NCBI GenBank assembly: GCA_030323885.1
Contig: CM059198.1
Span: 16,530,462 to 16,594,461, forward strand
Direction of reading: 5' to 3'
Origin: Branchipolynoe longqiensis
Lineage: Eukaryota; Annelida; Polychaeta; Phyllodocida; Polynoidae
DNA: 64,000 nt
Within the stretch, counting starts at the first letter, position 1. Each line of letters opens with the position of its first letter. The position numbers and the translations under genes are program-made. Positions 12,471-24,523 of this stretch are shown here, piece after piece. The notes under the pieces are model-generated. The model ran no database searches. It saw only the letters and a program-made list of their open reading frames with translations, and had not been told where the DNA came from.

Positions 12471-15400
12471 TAGTTTTAGGTAGTTAATAGTTAATAATGT
12501 ATCTAATGTTCAATCATATGTCAATGTCAATGGAACAAATTAACAGTGGAATATATGATAATGCTCATCAACTATGCCATGAATTTTCAATGAATCTTTC
12601 ATGCAACATTCAACACCTATATGTACATGATTATTTTCAAAAGAACCTCTTGTGTAGACAACCTCTGCCTAGGACACTTTCAATCTGAAATACATCTCAT
12701 GACAATTAATGTTAATGCAATTCATGACTTTCAATTAATACATCTCCGCAATATATGATAGCATTCAATCATAACCATGCACTATAAATGAACCATTTAT
12801 CAACCTCTGACTATGACATTTAATCAATTATGATAACACATTTTACATCATATTATTTAGCTTTAAATGAATTTTTATGAATAATGCAATATTTAATCTA
12901 TCATTTGTCAATGAATTTCAATGAATAACTCTAAACACATGCAATATTTAACATCATACCTGTCAATGACTTTCAAATGTATAATATATATGAACACATG
13001 CACACTGAACATCCATACACATTTTACAAATGAATAAATATCCCAGTTACCTTCTGTTCATTATATTTTCAACATGAATAACATTTGATGACAATGATAT
13101 CAATAGTGTTTCTTATGCATTGTTTTAATTAATTCAGACAACCTCTATCTTTGAAATTTTTTACAATGATGACAATATTCATAGGTTCTTATTCATTTTT
13201 AATCGAAAATCCAAAATCATTAGATTTTCTTTTCGAAATTGTATTTTTGTGTTCATGAGAACATAATATTTAGTTTATTCCCACCCTCTGAACACAAGTT
13301 CATTCCATCCCTATGGAATAACATCGGTTAGTGTCCCTCTATTTTGACAACATGAGAACATGTAAAAATGAACTCATCCCAACCCTATGAATCCCCAAAA
13401 CTTGACTCCATCCATATGGAGTGGGCCACACAGTCCTGTTCCCAACAAGAACTATGTTGTACCACAACATGCAACATATATGACGGCACTATTATAGCCC
13501 ATCTCAAGAGACAAAACTCCTGAATATGTAGCAAATAGGGCGACACTACTACAGCCCATCTCAAGAGACAAGATGCTGCAGATAGAATGTATTCATCCGG
13601 ACAAAAATGCTTCATCAGGACAAAATGTCGTAGATAGTCAACAACCAAGTTTTTTATGTGGCCTAATCCACCAGGTAAGTTTCATATTTGGTTGTGTTTG
13701 TTGAAAAATAAAATTTAAACATTTAAGGAAACTCTCAGTCAAACCTTAAAGAATTTTGTTAGTCATCTCTTGTATCATTCTATATCATCAATAGTAAAAC
13801 ATTTTATGCAGTGTAATATAGTACAATGTCTATACAATCTTAGCAATATTTAATTAATAAATAACAATAATATGATATATTGCAAAAAGTGGCTTATGAT
13901 CTCAAAAAAATATATATGTTAATTACTCTTCAGCCTTGCTGAGTTACAACATACTTCCTCAAGTTAAACAACATATCAAAAAATATATTTAACTTTTCAG
14001 TCCTATTGACTTCAAAATAACAAATGAACGTAAATGCAGCTATCTATAAAGTAATGGAGTTACAGAGTAATTAGTTCATGCCATTTTATATTAGTGAGAA
14101 AGTCATTCCCCAATAGTTCATAATTGTTGTCTTACTACCATCAGTTACTCCCATTTCGCTGTGTAGCCTGCTGAAAATCAATGACACTACCTCAAGCTAG
14201 ATATGTGAAACATCATACTTCCTCAATGATAATCATAGGTTCAACTATGCGTAGTATTCCTCTAGATAATTCAATAAGTACATGATAAAAAATAATAATC
14301 AGATTCTCAAGACTAACATTGTTAACTCATGTTATCCGAACCAATACTGATCATTTGTCAAAAATCAATGTTGAAGATCATATCAAAAAAATAATATATA
14401 TATATCAGTTTAACTCATAGCTTCAGATCTGATCATCTTGCTTTTGTTAAGTTAACATAACATATTTATAAAAAAATTGTGAAATCCCTATGATTATTTT
14501 AGCTGACCTCCCAACGAACAGTCGCTTTTGTAAAAATAATTTAGTTCATTCAATACCCTAGGCATTTCTGTTGCCTCACCAGGTATCTTCTCCACTTGAT
14601 AAGTAGTAGAAAGCAAATCATGTCTCGCTCAGCAAACAATAGGAAAAAAAGTAGGAAGAATCTTGCAGATCATTTTAATCAAAATGAAAAAGATCTTCAT
14701 GTCAGACATTACTTAAAATCTCCCGACGTTCAACTAATGTTTTTGCTTAGCGGAATATTTTTGAAAAGTTCAACATAGAATAGAACTTCTACAAAAGTAT
14801 TTATACATTCGATCTCACAATTGAAATCAATCCAACGATCAGTCCTGTACATGGGTGAAAATCATTATTACTAACAGTTACTCCTATTTCATTGCATAGT
14901 AACGCAGTTACTCCAATTTCACTGAAGATTTATCATCCTAAAACATATGGATCAGAAAGTAATTTAAATCAAATTGTAGTTTACAAGTATCAACTTTCTG
15001 TTTAGGTTTTTATTCATATGAATCACAATCAAGAACATTATTTAGTTTTATTGTTAAACAAATAATTACTTTTATAATATATATCAAATTATTAAGTAAC
15101 ATGAACATATAGAATAAATTTCTTATTGAAAAATAAAAAATGTTTTAACAAGTTAATTTAAATGTGTTAATTCATAATGTTAAATCAACTTATCTGTATT
15201 GTAATACACATAACAATATAGAATAGATACCTTAGATGTCTTAAGTATGTTAGTTTATGCTTCTAAGTATCTTAGTTATCGAGTTACGCATTTATCAGTA
15301 CAAAAACATAAGACCTGAACCTTACCACAGTTCTAGTCAATGACGAAATGCTTCTGTGTAACCCCCGTCAACCACAACGACGATTAGCGACATTTTAAGA

Positions 15401-16090
15401 CAAATCAATCATGTTAATCATGTTATGTCTAATTACGCTTCACGCGCCGGTGAATTATCTGTAACTACTGCTTCATACAAGCCAAAACAATTTAGCCTTA
15501 TCGCTTCACGCGTGTCGCCGTCGACACCCGATTAGAAATTGACTCCCGGCTCCCGTCTGCCGATTCTTATCGTCCTTACCGTATACTCGCGAAAAGTTTA
15601 CGCTCGTCGAATAGAATTGCTCTATCGACCCTACGCAGCCGTCTTTTCTCCCACTCGAGAGGTACAGGTTCGATAAATTACCTATATTTATGGAAAAATA
15701 GTTTTTTAGCCTGCGAGAATTTAATAGAATCAATACGGTAATGCAAGTCAATGTGTTACTTTAAGCGTTTTTAGATTTTTCACGGCCAAAGAATAATGAT
15801 TTTTTGTACTTAAGAAAAGTTAATACAAATCCAATGGTGTGTTCTAAATTGGATTAAATAACATCTTTGGTTATTTGCAATTCATCCGCTTTAATAATGT
15901 CCATTCTTACATATGCAAGATCTACCTCTTTCACAAACATAACATCTTCAAAGTCTTAGCGAAAGTGCTATAGTATTAGTTTTCAATGAACATAACATTT
16001 CAGTCGTTAGTGTGACGAAATTTAGTTCTTTTCAGTAGCTAAACAGTTTAAACTCAAAGTATTAAGTAACACCTGTTTTACGTCTCACCC
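12471..16090. other. no gene recognised, very AT-rich
   Basis: I see no gene in this 3.6 kb. A unit of about 59 bp (cactactacagcccatctca then agagacaa) is present twice at 13,485-13,580. The rest is low-complexity AT sequence. The end near 15,500-16,090 may be decayed pol of the gypsy copy that starts at 16,093, but no motif can be read there. Confidence 0.5.
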
Positions 16091-16092
16091 CG

Positions 16093-17150
16093 TAATTTGT
16101 AGGCGTACTAAAACTTTTTTCGGCACTATTGTGACTGGTGAAGCCCATGGACTACAACTAGCCTCTATAATATTGTAATGGCCCACGGCCCTCCAACTCT
16201 CACCCTGCCACATGCACACGGAAGAATGCCAAGATCCAATATAAATACGCTTCACCTTGGTTTATTGAACCAATCTGCTCTCCGCAGACTCCACAGTAAT
16301 CTGACCCGCCCCCTCACTCGCTAGGTCCCACATCAACTCAATAGGTGGGTGGGGGGGTGAGCGAGCCACACGCAGTAGAGGGCAGCCCAGTCGGGGTCTG
16401 ACAGGTGGCTATCCTGCCGCCACCTAGCGCAGTTCAGTGTAACTGCGTAGATGTGCGGCGTAGTCTCCGCCGCTACCGCGTGGTCGTAGGGCTCATGTAC
16501 AGACTACTACAATATCATCTTCCAGCATTCTAGTTAATTCTGTTTCTACAAGATGTCTTCTACTGAAAGGTATCCTATGAGGTATCTGATTAACAGGATA
16601 TGCACTACCAGTATCGATATACATTTCTATCACCTTAGTAGCTCTAAGTTTAACATCAGATTCAGGAAATAAAAAAGGAAATGTTATCTTCCAATTGTCT
16701 AATTCTAGAACTATCCCTGCAATTCCTCTATTTATGAACTCTAAACCTATCGATGGATGTAGAATATCACACAAGGAAACACATTTATCTCTACAACTAA
16801 TTTCAGCTGCACAAATTTCCATTACATTTGTACCTATGAGCATATCAAAGCTCAGTAAATATACTACAAAGAAAGGGCATAACGCATCGTAAAGAGAAAT
16901 ATACGCAATACCTACAGTTGGAATTAGATGTCCTGACAGAGATCTCAATCTACTACCCGGATACAATTGCCCATCAGATACACCGATGTCAATTACAAAT
17001 TGAAAAGCAGACAAATGTATTAAACTCTTAGCCACACCTGAATCTACAAGACCAGAAAGATGAAATCCATCAAATTCAATAGTAATCGAAGGATGCGCAT
17101 CAATTGTGCTTTTTAGTTTCCTGTCAGTGTAGTACCGCTCATGTTAACGT
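16093..17150 (-). pseudogene. Ty3/gypsy copy A: protease and start of reverse transcriptase
   Basis: This is the pol start of a minus-strand Ty3/gypsy element. An aspartic protease is seen with its DSG triad (GLVDSGVAKSLI at about 17,028-17,056) and the C-terminal hydrophobic strand (DMLIGTN). The RT linker follows (HRIPFSRRHLVETELTRMLE), then SPWASPVTIVPKK at about 16,110-16,150. The reading is split between Asp-Asp-Ile and Ile-Glu-Ala by the solo LTR at 16,174-16,511. After the KK motif the frame decays, so the catalytic RT core, RNase H and integrase are absent. Copy B at 32,398-33,856 is the same family. Confidence 0.85.
16174..16511 (-). mobile_element. solo LTR, 338 bp, with 4-bp target duplication
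   Basis: This precise insertion sits inside the RT of gypsy copy A. It starts TGTAGTAG and ends ATTACA read on the minus strand, giving TG...CA ends. It is flanked by ATAT on both sides (16,170-16,173 and 16,512-16,515). Removing it with one ATAT leaves the codons expected in this part of a gypsy RT. The minus strand carries an aataaa signal (ttcaataaacc), suggesting that is its sense strand. No internal region is present, so the parent element was probably lost by LTR-LTR recombination. Other copies of this LTR are not found in the window. Confidence 0.9.
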
Positions 17151-17159
17151 TACCCGAAA

Positions 17160-18516
17160 GTTATTTTATTTTATATGGACAATCGTGCATCATGTGTGCC
17201 TAATTACATAGGAAACAAGACTTTGTCAACTTTGATGCTGCACTAGGCTTTCCCTGCCTAAAAGTATTACTTTTCCAGCCTGCGGATACGCGTGAGACAT
17301 TCTTGTTGGTAATGTCTGCATCTGCACAACCAGTGAAGCCTTTCCATTGCTTCCCTCCTGTTGTGTTGACAGTGCATGCCCTGCTGTGTGCTGTCCGACT
17401 AGAGTGTGCCTATTTTTAGTGGCATTTTCTACCCCGACCCGCTGCCCTAGGTTTACGTGCGGCAATCCACCACATATGCCATGGTTGTAAGAACTGACAT
17501 GAGAAGGCGCCGCAACGTTCACAGCGTGAATCGCTGAATGCTCAGAAATACCACTGCCTAACGACAAGTTATCCATGCATTTTCTAAGAGACTTAATCTC
17601 ACCCTGAATAGTCTTCAGAATTGACTATCTGAACTAGAGGATTTAGAACCTCTTTGAGAAGAGAAAAGCTTGGACAAATCTAAAGAAGTACTATTTAGAC
17701 TATCCATTTGCTCATAAATAGCTAAATTACCACAACATGATTTCGCATTTCAAAGACTTCTTCAAGAGTTTTTGGTCGGTTGGTCTCTACATACCACATG
17801 GCATTATCATCAAGTAAGGAGTCAAGAAATCTCAGAAGGAGTATCTCGAAGGTATCCGTGCCAAAAACTGCAGTAGGAAGATTCCAACCTTTAGCTGTAG
17901 CAGTCTTAAACCGCTGACAGTATGCAGCTACTGTTTCCCCTTCAGTTTGCTTCATACCCATCACTATCCCTTTTAAATGACTTCGTTCATCCACTGTCAA
18001 TGGAGTAGATGCTATCACTTCCTTTATTTCATCCCAGGACATAGCATTTTTATGCTGAAAAGTGGTGAAAAGAACTTCATGCAAAGTACCTGTTGCATTT
18101 GATAAAGCAAAGCAAATAATGTCTAAGTCTGAAACATTGGCTAAAGTCCCGATATGCTCGATCAAGTCTATCCAACTATGTAATGCCCCTCTGTCTGACC
18201 CGTCCAATAAAGGAACAGACTTGCCATACGCTTTCAATGATCTATTTTGTACCTCTCTCTGTCTATGTTCAACTTGCAAAAGGTCATGTGCTTCTCTATG
18301 TTCTTCTCTATCTCCTCTCACTTATGTCATGTCCCTTAAACTAGACAAACGTTCTTAATGTTCCTCTCTAATATAATCTAGACCTTGTGCCATACATTTA
18401 GACCATCCTTCTAACACTCCCGTCTCAGCCGAATAATTGCCAAGTGTACACTGACCTTGACACCAAAGTTGAAATTCTTCACGCAATAGTTCCTCCTTTG
18501 CGCGTGTCACTGGCAT
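17160..18516 (-). pseudogene. Ty3/gypsy copy A: gag (capsid and zinc knuckle)
   Basis: Gag begins at the ATG at 18,516 and runs on the minus strand. A block of about 200 residues (17,722-18,321) is open and capsid-like, with LLRFLDSLLDDNAMWYVETN near its end. The upstream 65 codons carry two stops, and the part after 17,722 is broken. The nucleocapsid knuckle at about 17,177-17,215 reads C-x2-C-x3-H-x4-C with one internal stop, one residue shorter than the usual CCHC spacing. Copy B has the same shortened spacing. The product would be a structural particle protein; here it is a pseudogene. Confidence 0.85.
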
Positions 18517-18726
18517 TTTCAAACTGCTGTTGTATACCGTGGTGGAAAAGATTTAGCAGAATTGAATCCAAGTAGGGGCCTATAGTTATGTATGTAACGT
18601 AGAAAAAATAGTTAAAAAAAATGTTGTAGTGTATTCCTACGCTCACCCCTCTGTGACAAGGTTAATGAAAAACCGAAAGTAGTCCAGTAACATTTGTTAT
18701 TTTAGTGACGATGCGAGGCTTCAATT
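18517..18726 (-). mobile_element. Ty3/gypsy copy A: leader upstream of gag
   Basis: This segment aligns with the leader of copy B at 32,190-32,397 (shared words include gaagcctcgcatcg, cctctgtgacaaggtta, gctaaatctttt-like runs). Homology stops at about 18,726, where DIRS1 sequence begins. The LTR of copy A is therefore missing from this side. Confidence 0.7.
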
Positions 18727-18814
18727 CACGACACGAACAAGCAGCTCATTGAATCGGATTTTATTCAAAGACATAGTAGTCAGCAAGTTATAGAACAGGA
18801 ATTACGAGATCAAC

Positions 18815-19041
18815 AATATAGTATTGAATAATGAATCAATGTCATGACCTTTAGATCAGGCTTAAATTCGACCCAACACACATAAATGTGAGAGCAACAG
18901 TATAGTAGTCAATATGAGTCAATGTCATGGCTTGGATCAGTTGAAATTCGACCCTTACAGATCGGGAAGTATGATATCAATAGCATAGTACTCAATAATG
19001 AGTCAAATGTCATGAGTTTAGATCAAGTTGGACTTTGACCC
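18815..19041. repeat. 3'-terminal tandem repeats of DIRS1, about 83 bp
   Basis: Units start with atagtattgaataatgaatc at 18,818, atagtagtcaatatgagtc at 18,902 and atagtactcaataatgagtc at 18,985 (spacing 84 and 83 bp). A partial unit may precede them. The last unit overlaps the stop codon of the recombinase ORF. They may represent the terminal-repeat region of DIRS1, but I cannot find a matching copy at its 5' end. Confidence 0.75.
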
Positions 19042-19935
19042 AGGCCCTCAACCAAGTGTGAGAGGGCCTTTGTCGCTGCGGAGAAGGCGGTCTTGGGTAC
19101 ATAGGTGTAGACGGCGGACGAGCGCCAGTTCCTGAGCTCCCATATCTCGTCGAGCTGGGCACCTGCTTTTACACAGGCCTGTGCCCCTTCCCGGGCAGTC
19201 GCCCAATGAGGAGAGCGGTCCTCATAGCAGAGGTCAGAAGTGAGGGGGCGTCCATCTGGGAGAAGGAAGGCGGGAGCGTCAGGTGCGGTGTTAGTGGTGT
19301 GCTTGCACCTACGCCAGGCATGTATGGGGCAGATGGGGCTGGCGTCCAGGGGCCGGACGATGATGGAGAAGGCGTCGGCATGTGTCCTGGTGGTCTTGGT
19401 GGTACACACACGGACGACCAGGAGTCTTCCGGTGTAGACCACCGCGGTGCCCCTAAGAGTGTGCCTGGGGTCCCTGCGTCGTCCCATCCACAGGAGGTTC
19501 CCCTGCCTGAGGAGAGTGAAGTATCCGAGGAGGACGGTGGCGGAGAAGACCCGGCCCCCGGGGCCCGCAGATTGGAAGTACATGACGATGTGCTTTAGTA
19601 TAGTGGGCGTGATGGGCGGTGCCTGCTTGGGGCCGTGGGTAGACGACTGGACCACCCCGCGCTTCACGACCGATACGGCATAGGTGTCGAACGCCTCCGC
19701 GACGCCCCCCCATGAAGTGCACCCAGGTCCGATCCCCGCTGATGTAGTTAAGGACGGCAGACGGGGACCTGAGAGCCTCATTGAGGGACCCGATGAAGGC
19801 CATCACGTGGTATTGTGATGGGCGCCTGGGATCGTAGCAGAGGTCGTGTGAGTGTTGTAGCTACCATGCCACCTGGCGCGATTTGTTCCGCCACGTCCCC
19901 CACGCCAGTCCGGCAGTGAAGAGGGTGGCGATCCG
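19023..19935 (-). pseudogene. DIRS1 tyrosine recombinase
   Basis: This is the site-specific recombinase that integrates DIRS cDNA. An N-terminal segment (TWRNKSRQVAW) matches the SAM-like DNA-binding start seen in DIRS3. The first catalytic Arg lies in TLLRQGNLLW and the nucleophile Tyr in NWRSSAVYTYVP near 19,085-19,120. The region expected to hold His-x-x-Arg reads HWATAREGAQACV, so the box is displaced or lost. The main open block is 19,023-19,781, with a frameshift separating it from the N-terminus. It is inferred to be non-functional. Confidence 0.85.
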
Positions 19936-19989
19936 GGATTCGTCTATGTTCGGGGGACCAGGGTATAGAAAGCAAGTATTATTATTCCC

Positions 19990-21725
19990 AGGTCTAGATA
20001 GTGTCTGGTATGGTGGTGTTTGAATGACGCACACGGACAGGAGTGAGTTTGAGGCGCTGCAGATGGTACATGCTCTTTCCTGGGCCACCTCGTCAAAGGA
20101 GGCCCTGCTCAGGGCATCAGCTAGTACCAGGTCCTTGTCCGGTTTATGGACTACCTCAATGTGGCTGTACTGGAGGGCCACGAACCGCCAGAGCTCCCTG
20201 GCGCAGGCCAGGACTGATTGCGAGACCTGGTTGTCCATGTTTATGTGGATTATGTAGTCCTGAGGTCTCATGGGAGCAAGGGCCTGTACCAAGACGACCA
20301 AGTTGATGGCCTCGAGCCGGTTTATGTGGTGTCCACTTGCCAGGTTCTCTGTGCGGTAGGCCTCGGAGAAGTAGGTGGTCTCGGAGTGGGCCCCCCCGGC
20401 GATGAGGGAGGAGTCACACTCTATGACACCAGACCTCCTTGGACTGAGGTTGTAGGAGGACGATGCCATTTGTGGTTCTTGCATAGTCCGAGAACCATTG
20501 CAGGTCTCGGGTCAGCTCGACTGAGATGAGGTGCTTCCCAGTGCGAGGGGTATCACGGAGTGTGGCCAATATTCTATTCATAAAGCGACGTACTGGCACC
20601 ACACATTTGGCCACATGTTGTAGTCGTCCGACGACCCTTTGAAGTGTAGTGCCGGTTATCTTTGGCATGGTGGCGACTTCCCTGCTTTCTGCGACGATGT
20701 TCGAGAGCTTGTCGTCAGGTATTCGGACTGTCATTGTTGTGTGCATACCTCGTATCACAGCCACTCGAGTCGATGGGTAGGAGGGGTGCACTTGGTTGGG
20801 GAAAGGAACAGTCCCAAGGCTGCCATGATCAGGATCATGTCGGTGTATGCGGCATCGGCGTCTTTCTTGGTGGCCGCTACCCTGACAAAGTCGTTGAGGT
20901 AGCAGACGGCGAAGTGTCCCCGTCGGCGGAGTAGGTATACCACGTAGTTGGTGGTGTGGGCGCAGGCCATTGAAGAGGTTCTTCACCCAAATTCTGGGGC
21001 AACGTCAAAGTATACCTCAGAGTCTATGATGATCCCGAGGAGGGGGACGGAGAGAGGGCAGGTCCGAAGCGGGCGGTAGGCTCAGGCCAGGTCTACAGAC
21101 CAGATGAAGCAGTCTTGTCCGAGCCTAGCGACCTCATCCGCCAGGTCCATGATGCCAGGGAGGGTGTCGGTTGTGGGCCTGCCCTGGAAGTAGCCCTTCC
21201 GGATGCCGGCGTTTACACTGGAGTCCCTGGTATAGCTCAGGTCCACGATGACCCGCCGCTCATCAGTGTTCTTCTTTGGGCGGATCATCATGGGGTTGGT
21301 CTGTGCCCATGGGGTGAAGGGGGGGCAGCGAAGGGCGCGAGGAGTGTGCCCTGGGCAGCCGCTTTCCGTATAAAGCTCCAGATCCAGTGCATGTGCTCGG
21401 GGTCTTCTGTGTGGTTGGTGGTTGCTGGTATGGGTGGATCATCAGCCGTATAGTCAGCGGACCAGCCAAACTCGAGGAAGTCGACCAGCTGTGTGTCATG
21501 GTATTCCTTCAGGTACTTGCACCACATCGGTATGATGAGTGCAGAGGGTACCGGGATCCTTGCCGAGATGTGGTATACCCTGTTGTATATATCTAGGTAT
21601 TTTTTGCTGGCCCATGCTACGGCCATGGCAGTGGGCCAGATCAATATGAGGGTCGACCAATATGTTATGGGTGTGTGTGGGGGGTCGTAGGGTGGTGCTG
21701 GTTCCGAGCCCTTATTTGCCATCAC
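19990..21725 (-). pseudogene. DIRS1 reverse transcriptase and RNase H
   Basis: The RT N-terminus is at 21,288-21,725 (DTQLVDFLEFGWSADYTA). The fingers follow at 21,082-21,291 (RRVIVDLSYTRDSSVNAGI), with the motif A aspartate in WSVDLA. This is followed by a TGA where CGA (Arg) is usual in the family, as expected from CpG decay. The catalytic box at 20,888-20,902 reads YLNDF instead of YLDDF. RNase H (20,040-20,484) retains its acidic residues in IECDSS, NRLEAI, INMDNQ and LADALSR. The ORF then runs into the recombinase N-terminus. Several frameshifts are present. Confidence 0.85.
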
Positions 21726-22109
21726 CTCATCAACGTTATCTGATGTGTGTGCATTTGGTCACTGGTCAGGAGTGCGTCGAGCTGCTCGGTCCCCGTGTCG
21801 TTGCTGATGGTGTTTTATAGCATGGGCGCTAGGGTGGGGGTGGGACACACCCTCCCCACCATCCCGCCCCCGCCAGCGGTGCACTCTTGGAGTGTCGGTG
21901 GGCGGTGGTGGTGGCTGCCGATCGGTGTGAAGGAGTATGCACGGTGTTTCCCGGTTTTTCCTCTTAGGTCGGCCGAGGCGGTTTCGCAGTCGGGTGAGGT
22001 GTTTGATGCGGAGGTAGGCGTGTTGTTGGTGTGGTCCTGTGAGGGTCCGCTTATTTAAGTGTTAACCGGGCTCTGTTGTGCGGGGGCTTTTGATGCGGTC
22101 GCTGTGGTG

Positions 22110-22742
22110 TCATGTGGAGTGGCGGGGATGGTGTGGGGGTGTGGTGAGGCATTGTGTGGTGAGACGGCTGCGTCCTGTTGTGTGAGAGGGGTTGTGTCCA
22201 GGCGTGTGTGGGTCGGCGGGGGCTTCTGAGGCGTTCCCTCTGGTGTTATAAAGCGTGGCGACTGTGTTGTGTGGGGCAGGTGGTGCAGCTTCTCCGGGTG
22301 TCATTAGAATGCAGTGGGTGGCGGCTACATCTGAGGCGGCTGCCTCGGTGTTGTGTGGTGCTGCGGGGTTGCCATCTCCGCTGCATGGTGGTTCGGTGCC
22401 AGGGGCCGCCAGTTGCTTCCGGTTGGTGGCGGGTGAGCTACTCGCATTGGTATCTGGTGTTGTGGTGGCGGTATCTGGTGGTGCCAGGGGTGCCATTAGT
22501 ATGCATGGTGCAGCGGCGGCTTGTGAGGGTCCTTCCTCGGTGTCGCATGGCGCGGTGATCTCGCCGTCTGGCGGGGAGTTTTTGAAGCCAGCAGGGGGCA
22601 CCATAGGGGTCTGGTGGTTATCATGTGGGCGGCGTCCGTTGGTGTCATGTGCGGTGGCAGCGTCGGCTGTGGCGGTGACATCTAAGGCATGACGTGGGTG
22701 GTGGTTTGCGTCAGTCGTGCGCTCACTGATTGTTTTTGCCAT
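22110..22742 (-). CDS. DIRS1 gag-like ORF1, Ala/Pro/Thr-rich
   Basis: This 210-codon open frame is immediately upstream of the RT, in the position of DIRS ORF1. It is low in complexity (Ala, Pro, Thr, Asn) and contains internal repeats around the peptides APCILMAPL and ATHCILMTP. No zinc knuckle or capsid fold can be read. Assignment as Gag rests on position alone. The repeats on the DNA level (ggtgcc/gtgttgtgtggtg words) could keep frames open on both strands, so confidence is moderate. Confidence 0.5.
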   Translation of the reverse strand: MAKTISERTTDANHHPRHALDVTATADAATAHDTNGRRPHDNHQTPMVPPAGFKNSPPDGEITAPCDTEEGPSQAAAAPCILMAPLAPPDTATTTPDTNASSSPATNRKQLAAPGTEPPCSGDGNPAAPHNTEAAASDVAATHCILMTPGEAAPPAPHNTVATLYNTRGNASEAPADPHTPGHNPSHTTGRSRLTTQCLTTPPHHPRHST

Positions 22743-22915
22743 GATTCCCTGAGTTCCTGGAATCTCTGCGTGCGCTGCCGTTTAGTTTTTGCGTATCGTC
22801 TTGGCTTGCTTCTACTATTGTTGTTTGTTGCCAGTTGTCGATTTGCCTCTTCTTGTTGTTGTATTCATTCTCCTTATGGGGATTTGCGCGCCGATATTTG
22901 TTGGCACACCAGCTA

Positions 22916-24443
22916 GATTTAACATTAAAATTGTAAGGTACTGAGAGCCAAAAAAGTTCTTTTACCCAGACCATTATACATTTGTTCACACAACGGCCGG
23001 TGGTCAGCGCAGCCCGGACAGTGTTGTTGTCGGTGACAAACACGACAAACCTGTCTTGCCACAGATGCCCCCATCGCCGGGCAGCGGCAACCACTGCCCA
23101 CATCTCCTTCAGGTTTATATGTATGTCACCACCGACCCGCTCTGAGGCAGCATAATGATATCCGACCTCGGAGACGAGATCTGGCTCAGCCTCATCAAAA
23201 GCTCCTACTAGCCAGTCATCCGAGTGGGTTGCCCCAAAACCCCAGTCTGAAGCATCACTATAAACAGAGATCACACTTGTGTGTGAACCAAGAAGTTTGG
23301 CGAAGCCGTTAAATTTATCAACAAATTCAAGCCACCAGTGTAGCTCAGATCTGAAGTAATCGTTTAGGCGCAACTTATGATAAGGCTTCTTCAATTGTCT
23401 TAAAGCGTCATCAATTCTGGTCGAAAAGGAGCGACCCCCCCAGACGACTGTAGAGCAATGTGCAACGTGCCCACCCAGGCATTCCCAGTCATTATGAGAT
23501 GCTTTACGTTTCCCAAGGAAGGAGAACAAATGCTCCCTTAATTTAATAATTTTGTCAGCAGTCAGGCGCAACTGCAATTTAAGACTGTCAATCTCTATTC
23601 CTAAGAAACGGGTGCACTGGGAGGGCTCTAGTATTTTAGGGTAACTTAAATAGAAGCCCAACCTTCTCAATATAGCTAAAATTATGCCCTGCTTAGTAGC
23701 ACAATCATCAGACGATGAGCCCAGTTCAGCGAAGTCGTCAAGGTAGTTAACAGAGCGGTCAACACCTAGCCAGGTCCCGCAGGATAATCACAGATCCGTA
23801 CCAAAGTCCCAACGAATAGATTGACGAGGGCGATCTAGAGTGTGAATACCTGGACACCCTCCCTGATAGCCGGATAGGCATCCTTAATATCAAAAGTCGT
23901 GATATAATCACCGCGGATGAGCTGTTCGACCAGGTCATCAAAACATTGGTATGAAAAAGAACTAGAAATTTTGTCAACAAAATTGTTAATGCAGAGACCG
24001 TGGGGTTTACTACAATCGATTATAGTTGTGAGGCCATCGCCGCTCGACTTCGGGACGGCAAAAATGTTATGAATACATAGTGGATGACCATCCGTGCAAC
24101 TAATGAAACCAAAATCAAGTTCACTAGCTAATTTCTTATTAATAAAAATCTTTTCAGCCGGGGCTATAGTATTCTTGAGACAGGCCGGATAGTTTACATC
24201 ACAAGATGGGTTTAGAATTTTAAATCTGAAAACAGCGCCATGTAGAACAAATTCCCAGTTGGTGTCAAGCCCCCCACCCCTGAAGAAGCATTCACAGAGG
24301 ACCCGGCATGGTTTGAAGTAGACACGGAAGGGGCCTATCAAATAAGTGCATACAGAGGTCACATTGAGACATGAAACAGTCATGGTAAAGGCTATGGGGT
24401 CACGCGCCAGGTCATGCTTGTCACGTACAATCACATGTATCAA
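22916..24443 (-). pseudogene. DIRS2 reverse transcriptase and RNase H
   Basis: The RT N-terminal part is open at 23,835-24,443, with motif A in TFDIKDAYPAIREG. One frameshift follows, then the catalytic box YLDDF at about 23,731-23,745, intact here unlike in DIRS1 and DIRS3. RNase H (22,920-23,330) keeps the acidic set: VYSDASDWGFGA, INLKEMWAV and FVTDNNTVRAAL. The block 22,916-23,670 is open without stops. The C-terminal ADALSR-type motif is missing because of the truncation. This is the best preserved DIRS RT in the window. Confidence 0.85.
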
Positions 24444-24510
24444 TCAATCAATCAATAGGATACAGCTATAATAGGCCTTGGACCTGTTAGCCACTCTTAA
24501 TTAATAGAAA
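24444..24510 (-). repeat. 65-bp segment shared with 59,020-59,086 (inverted)
   Basis: The complement of this stretch (aagagtggctaacaggtcc then aaggcctattatagctgta) is nearly identical to 59,020-59,086 on the plus strand. It lies between the gag and RT frames of DIRS2. At the other locus no DIRS2 coding sequence is adjacent. It is a short dispersed fragment of unknown nature. Confidence 0.7.
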
Positions 24511-24523
24511 TGGAGACAGTTCT

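Larger units (their letters stand above)
18727..22915 (-). mobile_element. DIRS1: DIRS-like tyrosine-recombinase retrotransposon
   Basis: In minus-strand order the element carries a gag-like ORF (22,110-22,742), RT plus RNase H (19,990-21,725) and a tyrosine recombinase (19,023-19,935), followed by short tandem repeats. There is no integrase and no LTR, as expected for the DIRS order. The 5' edge is placed at about 22,915, where the RNase H of DIRS2 is cut. The 3' edge is at about 18,727, where gypsy copy A starts. Frameshifts and stops show it is dead. Confidence 0.8.

Noticed and set aside
20024..22692. Many plus-strand ORFs of 60-145 codons
   Set aside because: They are antisense shadows of the GC-rich DIRS1 genes on the minus strand.
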